In this document: one piece after another, positions 51,217 to 60,161 of the stretch
Position numbering within the stretch: position 1 is the stretch's first letter
Layout: each line of letters starts with the position of its first letter
Assembly (NCBI RefSeq): GCF_026262505.1
Contig: NC_067204.1
Coordinates: 18,454,165 to 18,518,164 of the forward strand
Reading direction: 5' to 3'
Source: Trichomonas vaginalis G3
Lineage: Eukaryota > Parabasalia > Trichomonadida > Trichomonadidae
DNA: 64,000 nt
Notes under the pieces: generated by a model
The model's database searches: none
Seen by the model: only the letters and a program-made list of their open reading frames with translations
Told to the model about the DNA's origin: nothing
Made by a program: the position numbers and the translations under genes

Positions 51217-51261
51217 TTCAAATAAAATAAAAAAATGTTTTTTTGAAAAAAATGTTTTGTT

Positions 51262-51682
51262 TTAAATGGTATGCCATTTCATATTTCTCATCTAATTTCT
51301 CATGAACTTTCTTCATCTAATTTCTCATGAACTTTCTTCATCTAATTTCTCATGAACTTCTTCATCTAATTTCTCATGAACTTTCTTCATCTAATTTCTC
51401 ATGAACTTTCTTCATCTAATTTCTCATGAACTTTCTTCATCTAATTTCTCATGAACTTCTTCATCTAATTTCTCATGAACTTTCTTCATCTAATTTCTCA
51501 TGAACTTTCTTCATCTAATTTCTCATGAACTTTCTTCATCTAATTTCTCATGAACTTTCTTCATCTAATTTCTCATGAACTTTCTTCATCTAATTTCTCA
51601 TGAACTTTCTTCATCTAATTTCTCATGAACTTTCTTCATCTATGTCTTCCCAACGGTCTTTTCCGGCAGACTCAGCGTACAT
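51262..51682 (-). repeat. 25-bp minisatellite inside a third HNH remnant
   Basis: The edges match the two ends of the HNH gene (start MYAES and the GIPF end), while the interior (about 51280-51641) is about 14 tandem units of TTCATCTAATTTCTCATGAA plus five bases. The unit seems to have grown from the HNH codons near EKYEIHC (TTTCATATTTCTCATCTAA on this strand). Not coding. Confidence 0.75.
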
Positions 51683-51712
51683 TTCAAATAAAAATAAAAA
51701 AATGTTTTTCCT

Positions 51713-52297
51713 TTACTTTACGTAACCACCTGCTGCCAAAAGTCTTTGACGCCAACCCATACCAGCTAATGAAGGTTGACTTGGTTTAGTTTGAAAACTA
51801 ACCTTTGGTTTTGGTTTTTCTTCAGTTTTTGGTTTTTCTTCTTCTATTGGTTTTTCGTCACTTTTCGGTTCATCTGACTTTACTTCACTTGCAGGTATGG
51901 TTGTGTCGTCAACATCTTCATAAATATCATATGCCATCTGTTTCTGTTTTCCTTTCAACTTTTTGTGTTTGTTGTAAAGTTTAGAATATTTCGACTCTAA
52001 GTCAATGAGATGTTCTATAATGAACTGTTGGTCAGTGAAGTAAACTTTTCCATCTGTTGTCTCATAAACTCCTTCAGACTTCAATATTTTATTTGTGAGA
52101 GTCTGTTTCTTTTTTGAGATACTTGCCGTTCCATTTTTATGAAAAGTGACTTTGTAGTTAGGGTTTGTATTTCCAGACCTCACACTTTCTATTATTGAAT
52201 TTTTCTCTTCATCTGTAAGTTCTTTGACAGGTTTTGACAATGGTTCTGAACTTTTTGTTTGTGGTGTCAAATCTACCGTTTCAACTTCTTCGGTCAT
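51713..52297 (-). CDS. Unknown virion-like protein (TEEVE), 194 aa
   Basis: Open counterpart of 23297-23880. Acidic N-terminus, central helical ADTQQFIIEHL-like region (FTDQQFIIEHLIDLESKYSK), Lys/Glu/Pro linker, and a conserved C-terminal GMGWRQRLLAAGGYVK. Might be a scaffold or core protein. Confidence 0.6.
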   Translation of the reverse strand: MTEEVETVDLTPQTKSSEPLSKPVKELTDEEKNSIIESVRSGNTNPNYKVTFHKNGTASISKKKQTLTNKILKSEGVYETTDGKVYFTDQQFIIEHLIDLESKYSKLYNKHKKLKGKQKQMAYDIYEDVDDTTIPASEVKSDEPKSDEKPIEEEKPKTEEKPKPKVSFQTKPSQPSLAGMGWRQRLLAAGGYVK

Positions 52298-52316
52298 TTC
52301 ATCTCAGTAAAAAATT

Positions 52317-52472
52317 TTAGTTTGTTTTGTTTTCAACTGGTTGTTTAGGTTTTTTAAGTCGGTCTAAAACTTCCTGAGGTATAGGAAGAACTTGACAAAC
52401 ACGTGGTTGTGTAACTGCTGGAAGCCGACAAATCCATCTTGAGCCCATTTGTCTCAATGCTGTATTGTTCAT
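52317..52472 (-). CDS. Small protein, 51 aa (B)
   Basis: Same as 23900-24055, with one or two conservative changes in the tail; leader TTTTTTTACTGAGATGAA. Confidence 0.6.
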   Translation of the reverse strand: MNNTALRQMGSRWICRLPAVTQPRVCQVLPIPQEVLDRLKKPKQPVENKTN

Positions 52473-52491
52473 TTCATCTCAGTAAAAAAAT

Positions 52492-52893
52492 TTACATTCC
52501 CCACGTTTGAGGCGGTTGAGGTTGGTTGTTGTTTACCCACTGTTGTGCATGGTTATATCCTCTGTTAAAGAATCTTTCACCTTGGTCCATGTAGTGTCCT
52601 GCTTGGTTATAGTAGTCATTTGCTTTGTTATAGTAGTTTCCTGCTTGTCTTCCTACATTGTCCATCCATCCTTGAACTTTTCCTCTTGTTTCAGGATTTG
52701 GAATAAGATTTGCTGCATCTCGTGCTACCTCCCAACCTTTCTGTACGGTTTGTATAATAGGTTGTGCTTTCTCTTTCAGTATACCTAATGTACTCAAAAT
52801 CTTCCTTCCAATTCCAAATGCACCTCTGGCTATTGTTCCCACTGCGGGTAAAAATCTAGATGCAACTCCTGCTAACGCACCAAATAAACCCAT
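52492..52893 (-). CDS. Amphipathic virion-like protein MGLFG, 133 aa
   Basis: Open. MGLFGALAGVASRFLPAVGT is a Gly/Ala/Leu amphipathic start; then helices with a NYYNKANDYYNQAGHYMDQG repeat-like segment and a Pro/Gln end. Membrane-active virion protein is inferred. Confidence 0.6.
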   Translation of the reverse strand: MGLFGALAGVASRFLPAVGTIARGAFGIGRKILSTLGILKEKAQPIIQTVQKGWEVARDAANLIPNPETRGKVQGWMDNVGRQAGNYYNKANDYYNQAGHYMDQGERFFNRGYNHAQQWVNNNQPQPPQTWGM

Positions 52894-52909
52894 TTCTTAT
52901 AGGATAAAA
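52894..52909. promoter_or_regulatory. 16-bp spacer, MGLFG/integrase (B)
   Basis: TTCTTATAGGATAAAA between diverging starts. Confidence 0.55.
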
Positions 52910-53869
52910 ATGACGAATCCAAACAAGGACCCGTATGTTTCTAAAGCAACAAAGAAAGCACTCATGGTAAAAATCTTTAGTTCAACACCAAATGCTTGGT
53001 TTATGGATATCTTGGAAAACATTCCGAGGTATAGAGAAGATGGACCACCATACTGGCTAATATTTGTTGGTCAAAACACAAGATACTGTGAAGCCATACC
53101 ATTACAGTCCAAAAATATTTTAGATGTGAAAACTGCTTTGACAATATTTGTTGACAAATACCATCCAACAAAACTGACATCTGACTGTGAAAGTTCTTTC
53201 AAATCAGACGATATTAAAAACTATCTGCGTTCAAAAAATGTAAACCAATATTTCATTGTCGACCAAAACCATTCTGCTCTTGGTGTCATTGACAGTTGTA
53301 TAAAAATCTTAAGAGACTTAAACCAACCACAAGGTGGTGAGGTAGATGAAATGTCATATGACGACAAGTATAGACATTTCTCCATGGCAAAGATGAGACA
53401 AGTTTTAAATATTTACAATACCCGTAAACAAAAAGGTTTGGGAAACCACTCCCCCGAAGAAATGAAAAACAACCCTGACTTAGAGAAAGACTATATATTT
53501 AATAGTTTAGTCAAAAGAGACAAACAAGAAAGAATGCCAGGCTTCAAACTTAAGAAAGGTGACAAAGTAAAAATAGAAATACCTAAACGCGACCCATATG
53601 AAAATACTATTGACTATGACAACAATGGGAACTCGACAGGTACTCGCATTCGTGTTCGTAAAAATAGAAGAAAGTATACAAGAGAATATTATGAAGTTTT
53701 AGGCAAACATGGCAAAATGTACAGACTGCAAGCAGAAGATAAAACTACTATTGTCAGACCTCGTTTCAAACTTGTTAAGGTTCAAGGTGGTATACTTTCA
53801 AAGACAGTTCCTAACAAATATAAGACAACTCCTGACGAATATGCTAAAGAAGTTGAAAATGACGACTAA
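52910..53869 (+). CDS. int: Retroviral-type integrase (B)
   Basis: 319 residues, differing from the A copy at a single residue (N-T-R for N-S-R in the linker). The 6-bp target duplication at the ends of B fits the staggered cut of this enzyme class. Stop overlaps the fibre stop in CTAA. Confidence 0.9.
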   Translation: MTNPNKDPYVSKATKKALMVKIFSSTPNAWFMDILENIPRYREDGPPYWLIFVGQNTRYCEAIPLQSKNILDVKTALTIFVDKYHPTKLTSDCESSFKSDDIKNYLRSKNVNQYFIVDQNHSALGVIDSCIKILRDLNQPQGGEVDEMSYDDKYRHFSMAKMRQVLNIYNTRKQKGLGNHSPEEMKNNPDLEKDYIFNSLVKRDKQERMPGFKLKKGDKVKIEIPKRDPYENTIDYDNNGNSTGTRIRVRKNRRKYTREYYEVLGKHGKMYRLQAEDKTTIVRPRFKLVKVQGGILSKTVPNKYKTTPDEYAKEVENDD

Positions 53870-55606
53870 GCAATTCTATACCATGCGTAAACTGTCATGT
53901 AAAGTGGCATGTAGTCTTTACTCTGTCCCGTTGTTTGCGTATATCCTGAAACGCGATGTGTATGGTCTCCTTCTCCCTGAGTGTCATCCCAGTAACAATT
54001 TATAGCAAACTTAACGTCGTCTTTAACATCATATCCTTTACCTTTTGTCATTCCTGTCCAATCCCAATATCTATGCTTATGCCAACCTTCTCGAGATGTA
54101 GTTAAACTTACGTAGTGACTATGCGCAGGTAGGTTTTCACCTGAAATCGTTTTACTTCCACCTGTTTCCTTTGAAGAGTTTGCACAATACAAAAACCTGT
54201 CGACTATTTGTTCCCATGCACCAACACCAAACATTGCTTGAGGACCTCTTGCTTCCATTGACGTGTAAATAGAACCTACTGGGTTCATGAAATCAAACAT
54301 ATGAGATATTATAGGATTGTCTCTTTTGAACTTAAAATATAGTGCAACCATTTCAGGTTTCTTCTGGTTTGTGTCAGAATATTTTTTATAATATAATCTT
54401 ATGTTTTCAGGGTAGGTAAAGTCTTGACTATAATATTTATTTCTGTCATCTGTATAATAGTATACTATTCTCGTTTTTTCTATTGCATTATATCTTTTAT
54501 ATCTATAAAAATCTAAATAGAATGTTTGCTTTTTTGGGTCTGCGTGTAGTGTTCTGACGTCAACACCATAGTCATAATAGTATGGTGCTGGAGCTGGGTC
54601 AGGCAATGTCATATCTGCCATTTCATAAACTCTTAAATATTTCTTTTGTTCGTCTCCATAGAAGTTTAAGTAGCAGTTGTTGTCTAATGGAACTTTAACT
54701 TGTGTACCATCGTTCTTTTTATAGCTTACATACATTTCATTGTTATTTTTCGGAATGAGTTTACACCGTATACCATTTCTTAAAGACTGTACAAACTCCC
54801 ATCTAAAATATTTGTTTTCTTCATAGATAGAAAAGTCACCAACAATAGTTTCAATATTTTTTGTTGTTCCAACTAAACTTTGGTATATTTCATTGACATA
54901 TGTTTTATCTGCTTTTGTCTCTAATGTTTCTTGTAAGTTTGTTATATTTGCAATGGTATGTGTATGTCCAACGGCACTTTTACTGTTTAAGGTTTCTTGT
55001 AAGTTTGTTATATTTGCAATGGTATGTGTATGTCCAACGGCACTTTTACTGTTTAAGGTTTCTTGTAAGTTTGTTATATTTGCAATGGTATGTGTATGTC
55101 CAACGGCACTTTTACTGTTTAAGGTTTCTTGTAAGTTTGCAATATTTGCAATGGTATGTGTATGAGTCTTTTTAGAATATTCGTTTTCAGCTCTTGTCAC
55201 TTCACTTGACATTTTATTGTCAACATATGTTTTGTCTGCTAGTTCAGGATGAGTATGTTCTTTCGTTGCATATGTTGCATCTGCTCTGTCATGTTCTTCT
55301 TGAACTTTTTCAATGACATACTCTTTGTCAGCTTTGTTGTCAACATCTGCTTTCAAAAGAAGTTCATCTATAGGTTTCTCGTTTAAAGTTCCTTTTGTTG
55401 GATTTATACAAACAGTATGGTTCTTACTGTCTTGAAACAGAAACTCGTCTGTCAATGGGTTTAATGTCAGTTTTAAGTTTCCTTCTTTCAATGACTCAGA
55501 TATCTTAGAATAGTTTGAAAAGTTTGTTGTGTTCTTATTTAGAGCTTGTATAATGAGTTGTCGGTTGTGTTTGTATTTCTCTCATAGACGCTGTTTCTTT
55601 CGACAT
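53866..55606 (-). pseudogene. Tail-fibre-like protein (B), about one break
   Basis: About 580 residues. Order: helical start, KADKEYV/TKEHTHPELADKTYV segments, four near-identical 22-residue repeats (GHTHTIANITNLQETLNSKS), a unique shaft with Tyr/Asp/Asn-rich strands, and a C-terminal collar-like head (NPVGSIYTSMEARGPQAMFG, then GGSKTISGENLPAHSH and MPLYMTVYAWYRIA). The head resembles phage tail-collar domains. Attachment to host or virion-vertex fibre inferred. Confidence 0.75.
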
Positions 55607-55624
55607 TTTTATTCTAGATAAAAT
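55607..55624. promoter_or_regulatory. 18-bp spacer, fibre/penton-like pair (B)
   Basis: TTTTATTCTAGATAAAAT, identical to A. Confidence 0.6.
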
Positions 55625-56475
55625 ATGCTTTCAATAGAAAAGAAAATTCAGAGTTGCTACAACTAAACCATTAGATGAACTTTTTACGAATGTCGGTCAA
55701 AAGTTTTGAGACAGATACCGTAAAGCATGAAGGCTATCGTTTTGACTACCCGTTAAGATGGCTAAGAGACCCATCCGTCACAAAAGCTATTGGCTTTCGT
55801 AGAATGAAGTTCATTTTCAGAAGCCATACATGGTTTCCCATTTACGGTCGCTTTTGAAGTTCGATACTATAACAAAGAAAAACGTACGTATGAGAAATTT
55901 GAACAGGGAAAACTTTTACAAGTGAATTTGCTTGTAAACTTAGAAACAACTCTTCAAGCTTTTCAAGAAAAAAATAAACGATATCTATCTCGAATATGCA
56001 AAACAGTACAACATTGACGAAGGAGAGTACCATCTCGATATGTTTATGACAGGAAAAATGCAACTGTTAAAATCAATAGAATAGAAGACCTTGGAGAAGA
56101 CGTTTATATTTCTACAAAATATAACAACTTGGCATGGTATAGATTTTTTGAGGATGTTAAATCAGCCTGCAGAATATCCAGTACACCCGAACTTTTATGA
56201 AGTCGAAAAACCCTAATGGAACATATGAAATGTTTTCGACTCAGATGCTATTATCGTTTCATGCTTCATTTCTGGTGCACAAAACTCTTTTTTTATGCTT
56301 GGCAAATGACTTTTACGAAAAACCTACAAAGCTATATGAACCGCCGAGTGGAAGTATTTCAGACTTTCAAGTATGGTTTACAACAGATGGAAGAAAGAGA
56401 ATAGTTCCATTATACCATGCGTTTTACTTAGAACTTAGTTTCATATACAACTACTATCGAACGGTAAAAATATAA
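55625..56475 (+). pseudogene. Penton-like candidate MLPIE (B), broken
   Basis: Same family as 26913-27769 and 46925-47785; several breaks. Confidence 0.45.
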
Positions 56476-56477
56476 TT

Positions 56478-56720
56478 TTAATACGGTTGAGGTGTTGGAT
56501 TTGGTTGCCAACTTGACTGTGGTGCAGGTTCAGGCTGTTGTATAACAGGAGCTTGTTCTTCTGGTTCAGGGTCTTTAGGTATAATACCAACGAACTGACC
56601 TACTCTTTTACCAATATTTTTGACTCCGTTCCAAATTCCTCTTCCTACGGTTTTTATTCCATTCCATATACCTCTTCCAACATTTCGAAAGAAGTTTCCT
56701 ATTCTTCCAAAGAAACCCAT
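56478..56720 (-). CDS. Small amphipathic virion-like protein (B)
   Basis: 80 residues, same as 27766-28008 but MGFFGRIGNFFRNVGRGIWN. Open. Confidence 0.65.
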   Translation of the reverse strand: MGFFGRIGNFFRNVGRGIWNGIKTVGRGIWNGVKNIGKRVGQFVGIIPKDPEPEEQAPVIQQPEPAPQSSWQPNPTPQPY

Positions 56721-56738
56721 TTTACTATATGTAAAAAT

Positions 56739-57100
56739 CTAATGTCCACCTAGTCTCTTACGTTTCCTTCTGAGTTCCATTGCATTCTTTAACTGGAGCT
56801 CATACATTCTATTTCTCCTCTGGTAGAAAACATACTCTGGGTCAACTCCTGTGTTCGCGTCATCTGCATAGAGTTGTTTATATCCCACTTCAGGGTTTGT
56901 ATAAAACTCTTTCCATCTCATATTTGCATACCATGGTGGTAAGCCTAACGCAGCGTCATTTGACATGGCAGTTTGCATTTGTACATCTGTTGGCACTTGA
57001 CCATAGTTTGCCATTGCAGTTGTATTCTAACTTCATTTGGAATATTCTCTGGGTTTGGTTGTCCAGGTTGCTGTGCATTCGCTAAGTTCTGTGCGTCCAT
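56739..57100 (-). pseudogene. MDAQN gene (B), about one break
   Basis: Same gene as 28027-28388, ending in RRKRKRLGGH. Confidence 0.5.
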
Positions 57101-57255
57101 TTTAATATTAGATAAAAATATCTCTTACGAGTACTATGCTGAACATTTGCTGGTATTGGTTCATCTTCATATTCTCTGTACCTTTCTGCCACGTCAAATA
57201 AGTAAATGACACAATGGAAAAAACCTAAAACAAGTAGTCCTATTTCAAACCACAT
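57082..57255 (-). CDS. Single-pass membrane protein (B)
   Basis: MWFEIGLLVLGFFHCVIYLF then an acidic stretch and, in this copy, a longer basic tail (57 residues) that overlaps the MDAQN start. Overlaps the methylase 3' end by 16 bases as in A. Confidence 0.5.
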   Translation of the reverse strand: MWFEIGLLVLGFFHCVIYLFDVAERYREYEDEPIPANVQHSTRKRYFYLILKWTHRT

Positions 57256-58058
57256 TTACTTACCAATAAAATTTCTTTGTTATGACACTTTTTCCGGTTT
57301 ATAGGACCTCTCTCATATTCTATCTTATCGTATCTAAAATCATAGTCATGTATATCCTCTAACCATCTCATGACACTTTCCAAACCACTTTTATCGGATG
57401 TAAAGTAAAAGCATGGATGGTTATGTAAAACGTCTAAAGTTTCTAAAGAGTCTCTCAAAGTCCAGTCTACTTGGTATTGAAAATCATATGTGTTATAGAA
57501 CGGCGGGTCTACTATAAAGAAAACATTTTCCTTGTCTTTAAATTTTTCATACAACTCTGTCCAATGACATCTCACAAACTCTATACCCTCAGTATATTTT
57601 TCTATGTTCTCTTTGAAAACCTTTGTATAGTTAAGATATAAAACGTTTGACATAAGTGTTTCAATGTCATGAACTCTTATAGAACCACTATACAATAGTC
57701 TAGAAGATATACTATCCCAGTCAATATACTCTGCTTTTTTCAAAACCTCTCTGACAGTATTTTTTTTATCTAATGGTATACGTTCCATCTTGCCTATAGG
57801 TATCTTTTCTTTTAACTCACTCAATATTTTGTTTGTGTCTGGTATATGTTTGAGACGGTTCATATAGTTGTCGAAGTCATTGCATATAATCTTTGAGTCA
57901 GGAAATACAGTATGGCACAAATGAGATATATAGAAACTTCCACCGAACAAATCTACAAATGTTAGACCATTCGGTAGTTTCTTAAGTTCTCTCAATAGAA
58001 TATCTTTACATCTACTCTTATTTCCAAAGAAGGGTAACGGTGGTTTTGTAAAATTCAT
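57240..58058 (-). CDS. dam: Dam-type DNA adenine methyltransferase (B)
   Basis: 272 residues, same length and motifs as A (PFFGNKSR, FVDLFGGS, DPPFYN). Upstream, towards the right end, are two GTCACTTTT motifs and the leader TTTTTATTGTATATAAA. Confidence 0.85.
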   Translation of the reverse strand: MNFTKPPLPFFGNKSRCKDILLRELKKLPNGLTFVDLFGGSFYISHLCHTVFPDSKIICNDFDNYMNRLKHIPDTNKILSELKEKIPIGKMERIPLDKKNTVREVLKKAEYIDWDSISSRLLYSGSIRVHDIETLMSNVLYLNYTKVFKENIEKYTEGIEFVRCHWTELYEKFKDKENVFFIVDPPFYNTYDFQYQVDWTLRDSLETLDVLHNHPCFYFTSDKSGLESVMRWLEDIHDYDFRYDKIEYERGPINRKKCHNKEILLVSKCGLK

Positions 58059-58178
58059 TTTATATACAATAAAAATGTTTTTACCCTGAAAAGTGACAGA
58101 AAAGTGACAAAACATGAAAACTACTTGGTTCAGGTCTTGTCGGTTTTGTAAAATAACCATCCTATCTTGTTAAGACTT

Positions 58179-58265
58179 CCTGGACTGTTGTCAAAATGTC
58201 ATGTTGTCTCATTTTTTCAGAGAAGTTCGTTTAACCGAGGGACCGAGGGACCGAGGGACCTGGTG
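58179..58265 (+). repeat. Third copy of the 118-bp repeat family
   Basis: Matches 46795-46885, with three ACCGAGGG units, directly inside the right terminal repeat of B. Confidence 0.7.
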
Positions 58266-58266
58266 T

Positions 58267-58319
58267 TATACTAAACATCTTCAGGGGGCTAGAGGGGCGC
58301 AGCCCTGGAAGCCCCAGTA

Positions 58320-58349
<30 letters not shown>
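58267..58349 (-). repeat. Right terminal inverted repeat of B
   Basis: Complement of the left end, then 28 T within the element. Hairpin 58285-58315: the inner stem is GGGC-gca-GCCC here, while the other ends have GGCAC/GTGCC; the outer stem GGGGCT/AGCCCC and internal loop are unchanged. Confidence 0.88.
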
Positions 58350-58354
<5 letters not shown>

Positions 58355-58355
58355 C
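58350..58355. repeat. Target site duplication of B, right
   Basis: tttttc, matching 33371-33376. Confidence 0.8.
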
Positions 58356-58545
58356 AAGACAAATCTTGTCCTGATTCAGAACAAGACTTGCACTTTTTAG
58401 TCAGTTTTTCTTGTAAAGTTCTCAAATTTGAGAACAATTGTCCTGATTCAAGACAAGTCTTGTATTTTTTCAGAACAAGTCTTGTATTTTTTCAAGACAA
58501 ATCTTGTCCTGATTCAAGACAAGTCTTGCACTTTTTCAGGAAATC
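58356..58545. promoter_or_regulatory. 22-bp palindromic array remnant (C)
   Basis: Units with CAAGACAAGTCTTG cores at 22-bp steps around a central GTTCTCAAATTTGAGAAC (58418-58435). Array continues across the B insertion at 33340-33376. No divergent start codons recognised at its edges. Confidence 0.7.
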
Positions 58546-58870
58546 CTATCGTCCAACTTTACAAATGTCACTTTTTCAACATGATTGCATTTTGGTCGGG
58601 GGACAACTTTCTCTCAATTTTGTCACTTTTTCTATCGTTGTGTTTTGTCACTTTTCCCTCAGGGTGTGTGTCAGAAAATATACAAAATCTTTATAGCCTC
58701 GTATCTCCTTCAATTCTTGACGGTTTGACATGTATGACACACCATTCGATTCAGAATTTTGTGCTGAATCTTATGGACTTCATTTGTTCGTGACTTCTTT
58801 TCACATATGTAACCATGAATTTTTAACATTTCCTTAAGACAGAAAAAATAAAGTTAGTTTTTTATAAAAT
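58546..58870. other. Spacer with GTCACTTTT motifs
   Basis: Three GTCACTTTT elements (58567-58660 region), then sequence without a gene, ending in an A/T block (58845-58885) that is the leader of the KilA-N fragment. Confidence 0.45.
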
Positions 58871-58900
58871 ATTTTTTTATCCTGTATATAAGAAACAGTA

Positions 58901-59235
58901 ATGTCAACAACAGAGAACACAACAACTGCTATCGTTCATGAAACCATAAATGAAGAATACGAGTGGGTTCAGTTTAACAAACAGTTACGTCTCATTCGTT
59001 CAGTCAAAGACGATATGTACCAAATGCAAAGTATTTTGAATGCTCTTCGTTCTACAAAGCAAGCATATCATTGGTTTGAAAACCAACAGACAAAAGAACT
59101 TTTAGAAGAATTTCCTCATATGCTTGCTTCCCTCGGAAAACCGAGGGAAGAGATTCCGTACGAAAATCGCAAGACTTACCGCTACTGAAGGAAAAAATAA
59201 CAGAGTATTTTGACAACTTCAAACAAGCAGAGTAA
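58901..59235 (+). pseudogene. KilA-N gene fragment (C)
   Basis: Keeps the start and end of the gene at 32098-32904 without the KilA-N core. It shares the position next to the ATPase that the full gene has in B. Confidence 0.7.
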
Positions 59236-59251
59236 ATGAACTCTTTATTTT

Positions 59252-60125
59252 TCAAGCTTGACTTTTTACAATTTGAACTTTGTTTGCGTAGATATGAATT
59301 CTGAAAGAAGTATGAGGGTCTTGTATGACTTTGTACTTCTCCCATAGTTCATGTCTGTCAAACTTACCTGCCATGGACTCTTTCATAAGTTCCATGAAAT
59401 CGTCTTCGGACAATCCGGGGAAAAGTATAATGTCAGTAAGTATTCTTTTAACATCCTTACTTAAACTCTTGGCTGTCTGTACACATATTACGACTGAAAT
59501 GTTAAAGTGTCTGAGCTTCTTAAGAATTCGACACATGTCTTGTTCTCTATTCTTTAACAAAGGATGAGAGGCGAAATCATCTAAGATAAGAAGACATCTG
59601 TGAGGGTAAGTCTTCCAATCGTAAGATTGCAATTTCTTCGAAATGTATTCTATCTCTTTCTGTTTGTTTCTGAAGTGTTTCTTCTCTAATATTCTCTGCA
59701 TTTCCTCATTTGGGTCTTTAAACTTCGAATTGACATACTCATTTATAGCATTATACTTCAAAACTCTCTTTGGTACTTCTTTATCCAATCTAACAACTCA
59801 GTATCCTTTATACATACTAACTTAGACTTCTTTATAATATCTTTGAACGAATTGACGGTTTGGTCAAATTGACCCGAAGTACTACAAATGACTACTAACT
59901 CATAGAATGGGTTCTTCTCATCTAGTTCTTGTTGTTGTGCAGCCATTTTAAGATAAGTGAAAGTCTTACCAGACCCAGGTGGTGCAATTAGACCTGTTAT
60001 ACCATTCTGAGCAAATAAGAACTTGTCATGTATGGGTTTATCTGAGCATTTTCCAACTTCCTCTTGTTCTTATTTAAAACATTCTCAAATTTCTTGTCAA
60101 TGTCAGCAAACTTTTTTTCTAACAT
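59252..60125 (-). pseudogene. Packaging ATPase (C), broken
   Basis: Same gene as in A and B; the Walker A and Walker B (CLLILDDF) stretches are present. Several breaks. Confidence 0.75.
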
Positions 60126-60161
60126 ATTTTTAGAAAAATTAAAATTTTTATCTTTTAGAAA

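Larger units (their letters stand above)
33377..58349 (+). mobile_element. Polinton/Maverick element B
   Basis: 24,973 bases bounded by inverted ends with A/T tips and a 6-bp target duplication, inserted in Polinton C. It has a single set of genes in the same order as A, but a different variable zone: a 22-bp array cassette, KilA-N gene, a penton-like paralog and HNH genes on both sides of PolB. About ten breaks overall; most core genes look whole. Young, given near identity with A. Confidence 0.92.

Noticed and set aside
51280-51641. CRISPR-like array
   Set aside because: Units are directly adjoining tandem copies without unique spacers, in a eukaryotic element; it is a minisatellite.
54893-55175. 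Rightward Cys/Val/Phe-rich repeated frames
   Set aside because: Antisense of the 22-residue fibre repeats.
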